In this document: positions 1 to 8,418 of the stretch, piece by piece
Position numbering within the stretch: position 1 is the first letter of the stretch
Layout: each line of letters starts with the position of its first letter
Assembly (NCBI GenBank): GCA_964403285.1
Contig: CAYOFG010000005.1
Coordinates: forward strand, 15,173-79,172
Direction: 5' to 3'
DNA: 64,000 bases
From: WVXT01 sp964403285
Lineage (GTDB): Bacteria; UBA6262; WVXT01
Program-made: the position numbers and the translations under genes
The notes under the pieces: generated by a model
The model's input: the letters and a program-made list of their open reading frames with translations, nothing else
Told to the model about the DNA's origin: nothing
The model's database searches: none

Positions 1-251
1 CTAAAAACCAGAGTAAGATTTTCGAGAAGTTCTATCAGGTCAACGGCTCTTGGATAAAGAATGCTGGCGGATTTGGATTGGGCTTATACATTGCCAAGGC
101 TATTGTGGAGGCGCATGGAGGAAGGATTTGGGTAAAGAGTGCACCGGGTAAAGGTAGTAAGTTCACATTCGTTATTCCCAAAGAGAAAAGAGCAAAGCCC
201 CGGCCTTGCCAGAGCGAATTACCTAACCTTTTTGATTATTTTATGAATTAG
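1..251 (+). CDS. Sensor histidine kinase, C-terminal fragment (cut by window edge)
   Basis: The reading frame is open from base 3 to the TAG at 249-251. It encodes the last 82 residues of a histidine kinase. The end of the HATPase_c domain is visible: the F-box region IFEKFYQV, the ATP-lid glycines GGFGLGLYIAKAIVEAHGG, the IWVKS strand and the terminal FTFVIPK strand. A non-conserved tail of about 25 residues follows. The gene lies 11 bp upstream of the next kinase and is probably co-transcribed with it. The sensor part lies outside the window, so its stimulus cannot be inferred. Confidence 0.9.
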   Translation, partial: KNQSKIFEKFYQVNGSWIKNAGGFGLGLYIAKAIVEAHGGRIWVKSAPGKGSKFTFVIPKEKRAKPRPCQSELPNLFDYFMN

Positions 252-262
252 GAGGGTCTCTA

Positions 263-2809
263 TTGGAAAGAACATCTCAACCAGATGTCTTCTTGGTTAA
301 TATTGTATATAAATATACAGGACTTCTCGCTGGCATGGTGTGGCCATTAATACTAATTTTGAGAGAAATTCCACTTAGTAAATTCCCGCAAACATTTTCA
401 GTTATCTTTTTAATAGTTGTTTTTAATATTGCCAGTAGCAAAATGATGCTCAAAGGTAAGTTTCTAAAATTGAATAAGCTACTCATGGGACTACTGAATA
501 TTCTTTTCGTGACCCTTCTGGTCTACTACTCAGGCGGTTACAAGTCGAACCTCTGGGTGATGTTTTTATTGCCCCTGATAATAGTTTCCTTGTTGTATTC
601 GCTAAAGGAGGTGATTGTCGCTGCATCTTTTGTAACGATAATTTGTAGCCTCTTCTACTTTCTCCAGACCGAGAAAATTCAATTTGAGGGTGTTGCCTGG
701 CTATTGTTGAAGAGTAGCATATTTTTTGTTGTAAGTCTAATCTTCAAAAAGATTGTAGAGTTAGAGACAAAACATAGGGAGGCTTTTCAGGAGAAGAGCC
801 GCGAGCTAATTAAAACTCGGGATTATACGGACAACATTGTTAGGAATATGTTAGATTCTCTAATTGTAATTAGCCCTGATGCTAAGATAGAAAGGATAAA
901 TAAGGCAGCACTTGATATTTTGAATTATAACGAAAGGGAACTGATAAAAAAGCCAGTTACCAAAATTTTTTCTCAGAAAGACGGAGAACTCTTACAGGGT
1001 CGCCAATGGGGGGAGTTGCTAAACAAAGGTTTCGTCAGGGATTTCGAGTTGACTTATGTAACTAAAAGAGGAGACAGAATTCCCGTAAGTCTTAGTGGCT
1101 CGGTAATGAGGGATGGTGAGGGGAAGACCGAGGCTGTTGTGGCAGTAGTTAGAGATATGCGGGCTCTGAAGACTCTAATTGCAGGTTTAGAGAAAGCAGG
1201 AAGAGAGATTAGAGAGTATAGCCAGAGTCTGGAAAGGAAGGTTGATGAGAGAACCAAAGAGATAAAAAAGCATGCTCATGAGTTTTCTATCATTTATGAA
1301 ATAAACAAAGGTATCAGCTACACCCTTGATATCCGCCAAATTTTAGAAACGATAATGGGTTCACTCCATAGACTGATAGACTACGATGTTTTCGCATCAT
1401 TATTGATAGAAGGAGGGAAAGGAGAATTAATCATAGAATCCTGCCATTCACTAGATGAGAGGTTTCTTCAGGCGGTCAAGTTGAATCTGGCAGGTGTAGC
1501 GAATTCTCTTCTCGGCCGGGATGTAAAAGTTGAAGATTTAAGAGTTACTTTGAGAAAGGAGAAAAGTTTCAGGCTTCGGCAACAAGTTGAAGGAGAATTG
1601 GAATCTTTCCTTAACGTACCTTTGGTTATTGAAAATCTTCCCCTGGGGATTCTGCACATAAGCAGTTTTAGAAAGAATGCATTTTCTGAAGATGACATCA
1701 GAATACTTCACACCATTGCCGACCAGGTGGCTTCTGCACATAAGAAACTGAAGGAGTTAATCTCCAAAGAGAAGAGAAAAATTGAATCGATGGTGGAGAG
1801 TATGGGTGAAGGGGTAATAATGACTGATGAGAGTGACAATCCGCTGGTGTTGAATCCTGCAGCAAAGGGGATGCTGGGAATCTCTTCCATAGATAGTATG
1901 AGCGATGAGGAAATGTGGAATTATTTTGGAAAGCTTAAACTGGGCAGATTGTATCAAAAACTTTCCCAACAGGCAGGTGACGGGGTGGTTACTGAGGATG
2001 TGGATTTAGACGAACCTAAGCCAATTACTTTAAAAGTCACCTCTTCCCTGGTAAGGAATCACCTGGGCGAGAGACTGGGAGTGGTGACTGTATTGCGAGA
2101 TGTTACTAAAGAGAAAGAGCTTGACCGCATGAAATCCGACTTCATTTCCTTCGTCTCTCACGAGTTACGTACTCCCCTTACAATTGTAAAGGGGTTTGCG
2201 ACCATTATGTTGGACGATGCATCGGACAGGCTTACCAGAGAGCAAAAGGAACAGTTATCCTATATCAATGAGAGTATCGACCACCTTTCCCGTATAATTT
2301 CCAATCTCCTGGACATTTCCAAAATAGAAGCGGGAAAGTTGCGGCTGGAAAAGAAGAGCGTAGATATTGTCTCCTTAATTAAAAAGGTGTTACGTTCATT
2401 CAGGCTATATGCCAAAAGTAAAGAGATTAAATTGGAGACTTCTTTTGCTACAAAATTGTCCCTTGTTTCGGCTGACCCCGACCGCCTGACACAAGTACTT
2501 ACGAATCTTATTGACAATGCCATTAAATTCTCTCACAAGAATGGAGAAGTTTTTATCAAAGCAAAAGAGGAGAAAGATGTTATTGAAGTCAGTGTCGCCG
2601 ATTCGGGAATAGGTATCTCTCCAGAAAATTTCAATAGAATCTTCAATAAATTCCAGAGAGTAGAGAAGGGAATTAGTTCCAAGTTGAGAGGGACAGGACT
2701 GGGACTGCCCATTTCCCGGGAGATTATTCAACTTCACGGCGGTAAAATCTGGGTAGAAAGCGAAGAAGGAAGAGGCAGTAAGTTCATTTTTACCCTTCCC
2801 CAACAATGA
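263..2809 (+). CDS. Membrane-anchored PAS-GAF-PAS hybrid-sensor histidine kinase
   Basis: This 848-residue protein is a two-component sensor kinase that should autophosphorylate a histidine and pass the phosphate to response regulators such as those just downstream. The first ~165 residues form several hydrophobic segments (an integral-membrane sensor). A PAS domain (~190-300), a coiled coil (~310-340), a GAF domain (~345-500) and a second PAS (~505-620) follow. The HisKA domain has its H-box FVSHELRTPLT with the phosphoacceptor near His633. The HATPase_c domain ends the protein with an N-box (LIDNAIKFS) and G-boxes (DSGIGIS, GTGLGLPIS). The start is TTG with a good GGAGG 8 bases upstream. 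There is no receiver domain, so the phosphate must go to a separate protein; three receivers follow directly. The signal sensed is unknown. Confidence 0.93.
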   Translation: MERTSQPDVFLVNIVYKYTGLLAGMVWPLILILREIPLSKFPQTFSVIFLIVVFNIASSKMMLKGKFLKLNKLLMGLLNILFVTLLVYYSGGYKSNLWVMFLLPLIIVSLLYSLKEVIVAASFVTIICSLFYFLQTEKIQFEGVAWLLLKSSIFFVVSLIFKKIVELETKHREAFQEKSRELIKTRDYTDNIVRNMLDSLIVISPDAKIERINKAALDILNYNERELIKKPVTKIFSQKDGELLQGRQWGELLNKGFVRDFELTYVTKRGDRIPVSLSGSVMRDGEGKTEAVVAVVRDMRALKTLIAGLEKAGREIREYSQSLERKVDERTKEIKKHAHEFSIIYEINKGISYTLDIRQILETIMGSLHRLIDYDVFASLLIEGGKGELIIESCHSLDERFLQAVKLNLAGVANSLLGRDVKVEDLRVTLRKEKSFRLRQQVEGELESFLNVPLVIENLPLGILHISSFRKNAFSEDDIRILHTIADQVASAHKKLKELISKEKRKIESMVESMGEGVIMTDESDNPLVLNPAAKGMLGISSIDSMSDEEMWNYFGKLKLGRLYQKLSQQAGDGVVTEDVDLDEPKPITLKVTSSLVRNHLGERLGVVTVLRDVTKEKELDRMKSDFISFVSHELRTPLTIVKGFATIMLDDASDRLTREQKEQLSYINESIDHLSRIISNLLDISKIEAGKLRLEKKSVDIVSLIKKVLRSFRLYAKSKEIKLETSFATKLSLVSADPDRLTQVLTNLIDNAIKFSHKNGEVFIKAKEEKDVIEVSVADSGIGISPENFNRIFNKFQRVEKGISSKLRGTGLGLPISREIIQLHGGKIWVESEEGRGSKFIFTLPQQ

Positions 2810-2817
2810 ATGAAAAG

Positions 2818-2849
2818 TCTGGAGTCCCCGATTTCATCGGGGGAGGTTG
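2818..2849. repeat. Short palindrome of the CCCCGAT...ATCGGGG family
   Basis: CCCCGATttcATCGGGG is a near-perfect hairpin in the gap between the kinase and the first response regulator. The same core recurs near 55041, 57319, 58882 and 63936. It has no poly-T tail, so it is better described as a dispersed intergenic palindrome than as a terminator. Confidence 0.7.
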
Positions 2850-2870
2850 GAGTGTCATTTGTAGGCATCT

Positions 2871-3284
2871 ATGAAGATGAAAAAAAAGATTTTAGTCATT
2901 GATGATGAACCTCTGGTAGTTGAGGTTCTAAAGATTAGGTTGAAAATGAATAATTACGAAGTCATCACAGCCAGCGATGGCACGGAGGGGATAGAAAGGG
3001 CAGTGACGGAAAAGCCAGACCTCATCATTTTGGACGTAGTAATGCCCGGGCTGGATGGTTACCAGGTCTGCCAAAAATTGAAAGAAGATACAAACACCAA
3101 GACAATACCCGTTATTATGTTAACAGCGCTTGGTCAATCCCCGGGGAGAAAAAAAGGATACTCTGCGGGAGCTCAAGATTATATTTTTAAACCCTTTGAC
3201 GATGAAGAGTTACTAAATAGCGTAGAAAAAGCCCTAAAATACAAGATGATAAATTCTTCAAAGAAAAGAAGAAATGCAAACTAA
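2871..3284 (+). CDS. Single-domain response regulator (CheY-like receiver)
   Basis: This 137-residue receiver domain has no output domain. The acidic pocket (DDE in VIDDEPLVV), the phosphoacceptor Asp in LILDVVMPG (~residue 57), the conserved Thr (MLTAL) and the Lys in FKPFDDEELL are all present. The C-terminus is a short basic tail (SKKRRNAN). It lies between a histidine kinase and two more receivers, so it is probably a phosphorelay intermediate or a protein-interaction regulator of the same pathway. ATG start. Confidence 0.93.
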   Translation: MKMKKKILVIDDEPLVVEVLKIRLKMNNYEVITASDGTEGIERAVTEKPDLIILDVVMPGLDGYQVCQKLKEDTNTKTIPVIMLTALGQSPGRKKGYSAGAQDYIFKPFDDEELLNSVEKALKYKMINSSKKRRNAN

Positions 3285-3296
3285 CGGGGTGCTCAA

Positions 3297-3698
3297 TTGG
3301 GTGTTCTAGTAAAGATTCTCGTTGTTGATGATGAGATAGAGGTGAGGGAATTATGTCGCAGGATATTTAACAAAGAGGGATACGTAGTGCACCTGGCGGT
3401 GAACGGGCAAGAAGCACTGGAGATTTTGCAGAATAACAGCTACCATGTGGCTGTTGTTGATTTAAAAATGCCCAATATAGACGGGATGAAAGTCCTTGAA
3501 AAGATAAAGGAAAATTATCCCCAGACTGACGTGATTATTATTACCGGCTTTGGGACTATAAAGTCGGCAGTAGAGGCAATTCAGCGAGGAGCATCCAATT
3601 ATCTTCCCAAGCCATTCGAAATTGAAGAACTGAATGGAGCGATTAAAAATTGCCTGTCCAGGCAGAGCCTAATTGACGAAGGAGGAAGTGGAAGCTAA
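3297..3698 (+). CDS. Single-domain response regulator (NtrC-type receiver)
   Basis: A 133-residue receiver beginning with TTG. VVDDE supplies the acidic pair, VVDLKMPN contains the phosphoacceptor Asp, and IIITGFGT and YLPKPFEIEEL give the switch Thr and Lys. The receiver sequence (TDVIIITGFGTIKSAVEA) resembles those of NtrC-family regulators, but the protein stops about 15 residues after the receiver, so it has no AAA+ or DNA-binding part. Its stop codon is immediately followed by the GTG of the next receiver (TAAGTG), indicating an operon. Confidence 0.9.
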   Translation: MGVLVKILVVDDEIEVRELCRRIFNKEGYVVHLAVNGQEALEILQNNSYHVAVVDLKMPNIDGMKVLEKIKENYPQTDVIIITGFGTIKSAVEAIQRGASNYLPKPFEIEELNGAIKNCLSRQSLIDEGGSGS

Positions 3699-4064
3699 GT
3701 GAAGAAACCCAAAGTTCTGGTTGTGGATGATGAACCGGATATCTGTGAAATTTTGGGAGTGTTTCTGGAAGATAATGGTTACCACTTTCTCCAGGCTAGC
3801 GATGGAAAACAAGCGATAGCCAAGGTAGAAAAGGAGAAGCCAGAAATAGTAATCCTGGATGTAGCTATGCCCAAAATGAGTGGGTTAGAAGTTCTTCGTA
3901 GAATAAAAAAGGATAATAAAGAAACAAATGTAATCTTGATTACCGCGTACCAGGATGCGGAAAAGGTTGTAGAGGCATTCCATTTAGGTGCTGACGACCT
4001 CGTATTTAAACCCTTTAACTTTAAATATTTAAGAAAAGTCCTCTCATCAAAAATTAGTGGTTAA
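3699..4064 (+). CDS. Single-domain response regulator
   Basis: A 121-residue receiver that starts with GTG directly after the preceding stop codon. Key residues are visible: VVDDEPD, the phosphoacceptor in VILDVAMPK, the Thr in LITAYQD and the Lys in VFKPFNFKYL. No output domain is present. Three free-standing receivers in a row after one kinase suggest branching or a relay rather than a simple one-kinase/one-regulator pair. Confidence 0.92.
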   Translation: MKKPKVLVVDDEPDICEILGVFLEDNGYHFLQASDGKQAIAKVEKEKPEIVILDVAMPKMSGLEVLRRIKKDNKETNVILITAYQDAEKVVEAFHLGADDLVFKPFNFKYLRKVLSSKISG

Positions 4065-4135
4065 CAAAATTCCTGATTCCCCTCTCAGCTATACCTATCT
4101 AAAGATATGACTTCCCGAATCTAAAAAGGAAAATT

Positions 4136-5065
4136 ATGAAGAGCAGAATACTGGTTGTTGATGATGAGTTGAGCATTGTCGATTTCCTTGGTGGACAACT
4201 GGCAAACAGAGGATATGATGTCCTAAAAGCTTTCGATGGAGAGGAGGGCATTGATTTAGCCAAGAAAGAATTGCCGGACCTTGTGCTTCTGGACGTGCGT
4301 ATGCCCAAAATGGATGGATTTGAAATCTGCCGAAAACTGAGAGAAGACCGTATGACTTATCTTATTCCCGTGATAATGATCACGGGGAAAAGGGAACAGG
4401 AAGATAAGATTACAGGGATTAAGTCTGGGGCTGACGATTATGTCACTAAACCCTTTGACCTACCGGAATTATTAGCCAGAATAGAAGGAGTTCTCTGGCG
4501 GACAAAGGTAGGAAAGGGAAGTAACCCCTTAACGGGCTTACCAGGGGCTCCGTCAATTGAGTATGAAATAAGCAAAAGGATAAACAATAGGAGTAAATAT
4601 GCGGTTTGCTATCTCGATTTAGATAATTTTAAAGCATACAATGACAAATATGGATATGACCAGGGAGATAAAGTTATTGTCTTTACAGCTAAGGTTTTAA
4701 TTCAGGCAATAACTAAGGAAGGAAATGCAGATGACTTTCTTGGCCACATTGGCGGTGATGATTTTATTATAGTGACCACTCCCGAGAGAGTGGAAAGTAT
4801 ATGTAGAGTGGTCATTGATAATTTTGACCTCAATATTCCCGTATTCTATGCTGAAGAAGATATAAAGAAAGGTTACATTGAGACGATTGACCGTAGAGGT
4901 AATCTCCATAGGTTCCCCTTTATGACCCTTTCTATAGGGGTGTCCACCAATGAGAGGCGAACTTTTAATAGTCCCCTGGAGGTATCAGCCATAGCCACTG
5001 AAATGAAACAATATGCCAAGACCTTTACGGGCAGTAACTATAAAGAAGATAGAAGAACTGGTTAA
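4136..5065 (+). CDS. Response regulator with receiver and degenerate GGDEF domain
   Basis: A 309-residue protein. Residues ~1-120 are a receiver (VVDDE, LDVRMPK, MITGK, TKPFDLPEL). Residues ~130-300 are a GGDEF-family domain starting at NPLTGLPG. The substrate-binding DLDNFKAYND motif is intact, but the signature loop reads GGDDF instead of GGDEF/GGEEF. In characterised diguanylate cyclases the fourth residue is a metal/catalytic acidic position, so the enzyme may be weak or may act as a c-di-GMP/GTP sensor. The family makes cyclic di-GMP from GTP when the receiver is phosphorylated. c-di-GMP riboswitches at 9801, 11751 and 50676 make the connection attractive. The family is certain; its activity is not. 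Confidence 0.88.
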   Translation: MKSRILVVDDELSIVDFLGGQLANRGYDVLKAFDGEEGIDLAKKELPDLVLLDVRMPKMDGFEICRKLREDRMTYLIPVIMITGKREQEDKITGIKSGADDYVTKPFDLPELLARIEGVLWRTKVGKGSNPLTGLPGAPSIEYEISKRINNRSKYAVCYLDLDNFKAYNDKYGYDQGDKVIVFTAKVLIQAITKEGNADDFLGHIGGDDFIIVTTPERVESICRVVIDNFDLNIPVFYAEEDIKKGYIETIDRRGNLHRFPFMTLSIGVSTNERRTFNSPLEVSAIATEMKQYAKTFTGSNYKEDRRTG

Positions 5066-5067
5066 TA

Positions 5068-5335
5068 AAAAGTGACAGGTAGTTTTTTTTGGTCTCTGAA
5101 AAAGTCCTCCTCGATGTCTTTGCGAGGAGCAAAGCGGTTGCGAGGCGAAGCCGAAGCAAACTCGTGCGGAATTACGAGATTGCTTCACTTCGTTCGCAAT
5201 GACACTTTGTGTCAGATTGCCACGCCCTTCGGGCTCGTCCCGACTTTCAATCGGGAACAGACCAAAGTCAATACTTTTTCAGAGACCTTTTTTTAAGCGA
5301 TATCAAGAGAAAAAAGTACCTGTCACCTTTTTTTA
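5068..5335. repeat. GTGACAGGTA/TACCTGTCAC palindrome split by a MITE insertion
   Basis: The left arm AAAAAGTGACAGGTAG lies at ~5068-5083 and the complementary right arm AAAAAGTACCTGTCAC at ~5312-5327. The same pair forms a compact hairpin at 38192-38228, so here the palindrome has been opened by the MITE-like element at 5091-5287. Single arms occur at 9627 and, in diverged form, at 11661 and 17543. Confidence 0.65.
5091..5287 (+). mobile_element. MITE-like element, copy 1
   Basis: This 197-bp element is bounded by perfect terminal inverted repeats GGTCTCTGAAAAAGT / ACTTTTTCAGAGACC. A second, highly similar copy lies at 13657-13849 in the opposite orientation. The interior is made of sub-repeats of the 'cattgcgagcgaag...cttcgctcctcgcaatgac' kind also seen at 53062 and 60366. 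It encodes no transposase, so it looks like a non-autonomous element mobilised in trans. A short translated frame across it is an artefact. Confidence 0.8.
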
Positions 5336-5339
5336 GAAA

Positions 5340-5368
5340 TTGACAGGCAAATATAATAAGTGTATAAT
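5340..5368 (+). promoter_or_regulatory. Consensus sigma-70 promoter for the trehalose operon
   Basis: TTGACA (5340-5345), a 17-bp spacer and TATAAT (5363-5368): a perfect match to the housekeeping promoter consensus, about 60 bp upstream of otsA. It lies just outside the repeat cluster at 5068-5335. Confidence 0.85.
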
Positions 5369-5427
5369 ACAAAAAAGATAGCCCCACCGTTTATCACGTT
5401 TATCAAAATAGTAGGAGAAAAATATAA

Positions 5428-6891
5428 ATGTGGACGAAAGAAAACTTAGAGGATACAATTAAAAATAAATTTGGTGGTTATGATTTTATCGTTGTTTCCA
5501 ACCGAGAGCCATACGTCCATGAATATTCGGGCAAGAAAGTCAGATGCGTGAAGTCTATTGGAGGTCTCACTACTGCCATTGATCCAATAATGAAGGCTTG
5601 TAAGGGTGTTTGGGTTGCTTATGGAAGTGGAGATGCTGACAAGGATGTTGTGGATAAAAGTAACAAAATTAAGGTTCCTCCTGAGGACCCGAAGTATAGT
5701 TTAAAGAGAATATGGATGACCAAGGAAGAGGAGAACGGTTTCTATTACGGCTATGCGAATCAAGTTCTTTGGCCATTATCTCACATCGCCTATCGCCAGC
5801 CAATTTTTGACGCCTCCCATTGGGAGTATTACCAGAAAGTCAACCAGAAGTTTGCCGAAGCTATTCTGGAAGAGAAAAGAGATAAGAAATTGTTCGTCTG
5901 GCTCCAGGATTACCATCTAAGTATATGTGCGAAAATTATCAAGGAGAAAAATCCCGATGCAATTGTCTCTCTATTCTGGCATATTCCCTGGCCCAACCCG
6001 GAGGTATTCAGGATATGTCCCCAGAAAAAGGAACTCCTGGAAGGGCTTTTAGCCAACGACCTTCTGGGATTCCACCTTCGCTACCATTGCCTCAACTTTC
6101 TGGATACCGTAAGCCAGGAATTGGAAGCCAAAGTCAATCGTGAAGAGTCTTCTGTTACCTATAGGGACCATAAGACTTTAGTGAGACCGTTTCCCATCAG
6201 CGTCGATGCCGCGGGTATCTCACAGATGGCTAATAGTAAAGAAGTTAAAGAAAAAATGAAAAGCCTTCCGGAAGAGATAGACCCACCTTATGAAATCCTC
6301 TGTCTGAGTATAGATAGGGTTGATTATACTAAGGGAATTTTGGAAAAAATCAGAGGAGTGGATAGATTTTTAGAGAAGTATCCCGAATACCAGGGGCGGT
6401 TCGTGTTCGTTCAGCTGGGGGCACTGAGTCGATTGCACATCAAGACTTACAAGCAATTAATAGATGATATCCAGTCCCTGGCTGAAGATGTGAATTGGAA
6501 ATACCGTTCTGGCTACTGGTATCCCATTGTCCTCATCAATCGCCGGCTCGATTATACAACGCACCTCGCCTACTATCGCGCTTGCGACCTGTTCCTGGTA
6601 GGTTCTCTCCATGACGGAATGAACTTGGTTGCCAAAGAGTACAATATGGCTAACGTAGACCTTAATGGAATGCTCGTTTTGAGCCAGTTTACAGGCGCAG
6701 CGAGAGAATTAAAGGATGCTATTTTGATAAATCCTTTTGACACTGAAGGATTTGCCGATGCGATTTACTCTGCAGTTACGATGCCAGAGGAGGAGAGAAA
6801 AAAACGGGTGAGAAATATGCGGAAGATCATCCTGGAAAATAACATTTATAAATGGGCAGGGAAATTCATCCTCCAGTTAAGCGAATTATAA
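5428..6891 (+). CDS. otsA: Trehalose-6-phosphate synthase (GT20)
   Basis: This 487-residue cytoplasmic glycosyltransferase should join glucose from a nucleotide sugar to glucose-6-phosphate, giving trehalose-6-phosphate. GT20 hallmarks are visible: VVSNREPY near the N-terminus, the GGLTTA loop, WLQDYHL, FWHIPWPNPEVFR, GFHLRYHCLNFL, RPFPISVD, SIDRVDYTKGI and the donor-binding HDGMNLVAKEY. Length agrees with OtsA proteins. An ATG start follows a GGAG about 10 bases upstream. It is the first gene of an operon with otsB (9-bp gap), a DUF5752-like gene and treT. Confidence 0.95.
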   Translation: MWTKENLEDTIKNKFGGYDFIVVSNREPYVHEYSGKKVRCVKSIGGLTTAIDPIMKACKGVWVAYGSGDADKDVVDKSNKIKVPPEDPKYSLKRIWMTKEEENGFYYGYANQVLWPLSHIAYRQPIFDASHWEYYQKVNQKFAEAILEEKRDKKLFVWLQDYHLSICAKIIKEKNPDAIVSLFWHIPWPNPEVFRICPQKKELLEGLLANDLLGFHLRYHCLNFLDTVSQELEAKVNREESSVTYRDHKTLVRPFPISVDAAGISQMANSKEVKEKMKSLPEEIDPPYEILCLSIDRVDYTKGILEKIRGVDRFLEKYPEYQGRFVFVQLGALSRLHIKTYKQLIDDIQSLAEDVNWKYRSGYWYPIVLINRRLDYTTHLAYYRACDLFLVGSLHDGMNLVAKEYNMANVDLNGMLVLSQFTGAARELKDAILINPFDTEGFADAIYSAVTMPEEERKKRVRNMRKIILENNIYKWAGKFILQLSEL

Positions 6892-6899
6892 AATAAGTC

Positions 6900-7745
6900 T
6901 TGAGCAGGATAAGTATCGTGAAATATGTTTTCCATGTTTGGCAAAATATTGAAAGGAGATTGTTCTCAGCTAAGAGGATACTTCTTCTTTTGGACTTCGA
7001 CGGCACACTGACTCCCATTGTCGATCGTCCTGGGAAGGCGGAACTCCCTTCAGAGATGGAAGGAATTCTGAAATTTCTTACAAGAAAGAGAAGATTCGAG
7101 GTTGCTATTATAAGCGGAAGGTCTCTTTATGACTTAAAACAAAAAATCAAGATAAGGAACATAATTTATGTGGGAAATCATGGATTGGAGATAGAAAGGA
7201 AGGGAAAAAAATTTATCTATCCCCAAGCCTCAAAATCAATCCCCACTATGAAGGAACTAAAGAAAATTCTAAAAGCAAGACTTGGTTCTATTAGAGGAAC
7301 AATTATTGAAGATAAGAGAGTAGGCTTAGCTGTACATTATAGAGGGGTAAAGAATTCCGACGTGCCAGAATTAAAGAGGACCGTGAGAGAAGTTTTCAGT
7401 CCGTTTATGGAAAAGAGGAAGATAAGAGTTGGCCATGGGAAAAAAATGGTTGAGGCAAAACCTCCTATTATGTGGGATAAGGGGAAAGCGGCTTCTCTGC
7501 TTATAAATTCTTTCAGGCAAGAGAAACCTCTTCCCATCTATTTAGGAGATGATAAGACAGACGAAGATGCTTTTTCCTCGCTGGATGGGAAAGGGATTAC
7601 TGTTTTCGTGGGAAAACCCGGGAAATCAAAAGCGAATTTTTTTCTCAAGAATATTCGTGAAGTGGGGATTTTCCTGAAGAGGCTTTCTGCTTTGAAGGTA
7701 GGAGGTCATAAACCAAGTGCACAAGAAAACGGGCCGCCTGGTTAA
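6900..7745 (+). CDS. otsB: Trehalose-6-phosphate phosphatase
   Basis: A HAD-superfamily phosphatase of 281 residues that dephosphorylates trehalose-6-phosphate made by the upstream gene. Motif I is LLDFDGTLTPI with the nucleophilic Asp, motif II IISGRS, and motif IV YLGDDKTDEDAF with the metal-binding acids; VGNHGLE and EAKPP..WDKGKA are typical of OtsB. The start is uncertain: TTG at 6900 gives the longest form, and GTG at 6918 is also possible. The 3' end overlaps the next gene by 29 bp. Confidence 0.93.
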   Translation: MSRISIVKYVFHVWQNIERRLFSAKRILLLLDFDGTLTPIVDRPGKAELPSEMEGILKFLTRKRRFEVAIISGRSLYDLKQKIKIRNIIYVGNHGLEIERKGKKFIYPQASKSIPTMKELKKILKARLGSIRGTIIEDKRVGLAVHYRGVKNSDVPELKRTVREVFSPFMEKRKIRVGHGKKMVEAKPPIMWDKGKAASLLINSFRQEKPLPIYLGDDKTDEDAFSSLDGKGITVFVGKPGKSKANFFLKNIREVGIFLKRLSALKVGGHKPSAQENGPPG

Positions 7746-8418
7746 GGCCAGAGAGCCATTCCATTTCTATACCAGGCTTAATTTAATTGAGTTTACGGGT
7801 AAGAAAGCCACCAATTTGCGCGAGCTGGTAGAGATAATGAAAGAAGTACCGGGTTCGGTTATCTACCACCATACGCACCATTATCTGCAACAGCACCTTT
7901 ATCTCTCACCGGAACCTCCCAACGACTTTGCCTACTGGGTTACCTATATTCTTCGCGAGGATGAATTGGGAGAAGAGATTGCCAGTATTGACCTCTGCAA
8001 ATTTTCTACGATTCGCTCCCTGAGAGAAAAAATTATAGAGACCATTGAACAGCATCTTGCCCAAAACCCTGAACCGCTACGCACGGCACTCCCGGGAGGA
8101 GAATTCCATTTCCTTAAGACGATTACCTTTATTCTGCCTACTCCTTATGTTGCGGGTGACCTATTAGAGTTTCTGGAATCTATCAAGAAAATTTCTATCC
8201 ATTCAATCTACTTCCATATGTTTGAGGCGAAACTAAGGTTAGAAAAAGGAGAAAACGATTTTTCTCGCTGGATTGAAGATATGCTGGGAGAGAAGGAACT
8301 TGCCGAGGAGATTGCCCGACTCGACCCTTATACTTTTACTATGGAAGGTTTGCGGGGTGAACTCTCAAGACTAATTGCCAAGTATATTCCTGGAGAAATA
8401 ATCGAATGTCAACAATAA
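7717..8418 (+). CDS. DUF5752-like protein with internally duplicated domain
   Basis: A 233-residue protein starting at GTG with a strong AGGAGG upstream. It has two similar halves: each carries a YxHxH/YFHMF stretch, then an acidic DFA.W / DFSRW segment, then (L)xEEIAxxD and a final LR helix (about residues 45-120 and 150-225). From memory this corresponds to the DUF5752 family found beside trehalose and glycosyltransferase genes. Its biochemical role is unknown. Overlap with both otsB and treT points to translational coupling and a role in, or sensing of, trehalose synthesis. The conserved His and acidic residues could bind metal or sugar; that is a guess. Confidence 0.7.
   Translation: MHKKTGRLVKAREPFHFYTRLNLIEFTGKKATNLRELVEIMKEVPGSVIYHHTHHYLQQHLYLSPEPPNDFAYWVTYILREDELGEEIASIDLCKFSTIRSLREKIIETIEQHLAQNPEPLRTALPGGEFHFLKTITFILPTPYVAGDLLEFLESIKKISIHSIYFHMFEAKLRLEKGENDFSRWIEDMLGEKELAEEIARLDPYTFTMEGLRGELSRLIAKYIPGEIIECQQ

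Noticed and set aside
5072..5296. 74-residue open frame across the first MITE-like element (and a similar minus-strand frame at 13611-13868)
   Set aside because: Both frames only translate the repeated non-coding element; the shared protein string follows the DNA repeat and includes its palindromes.
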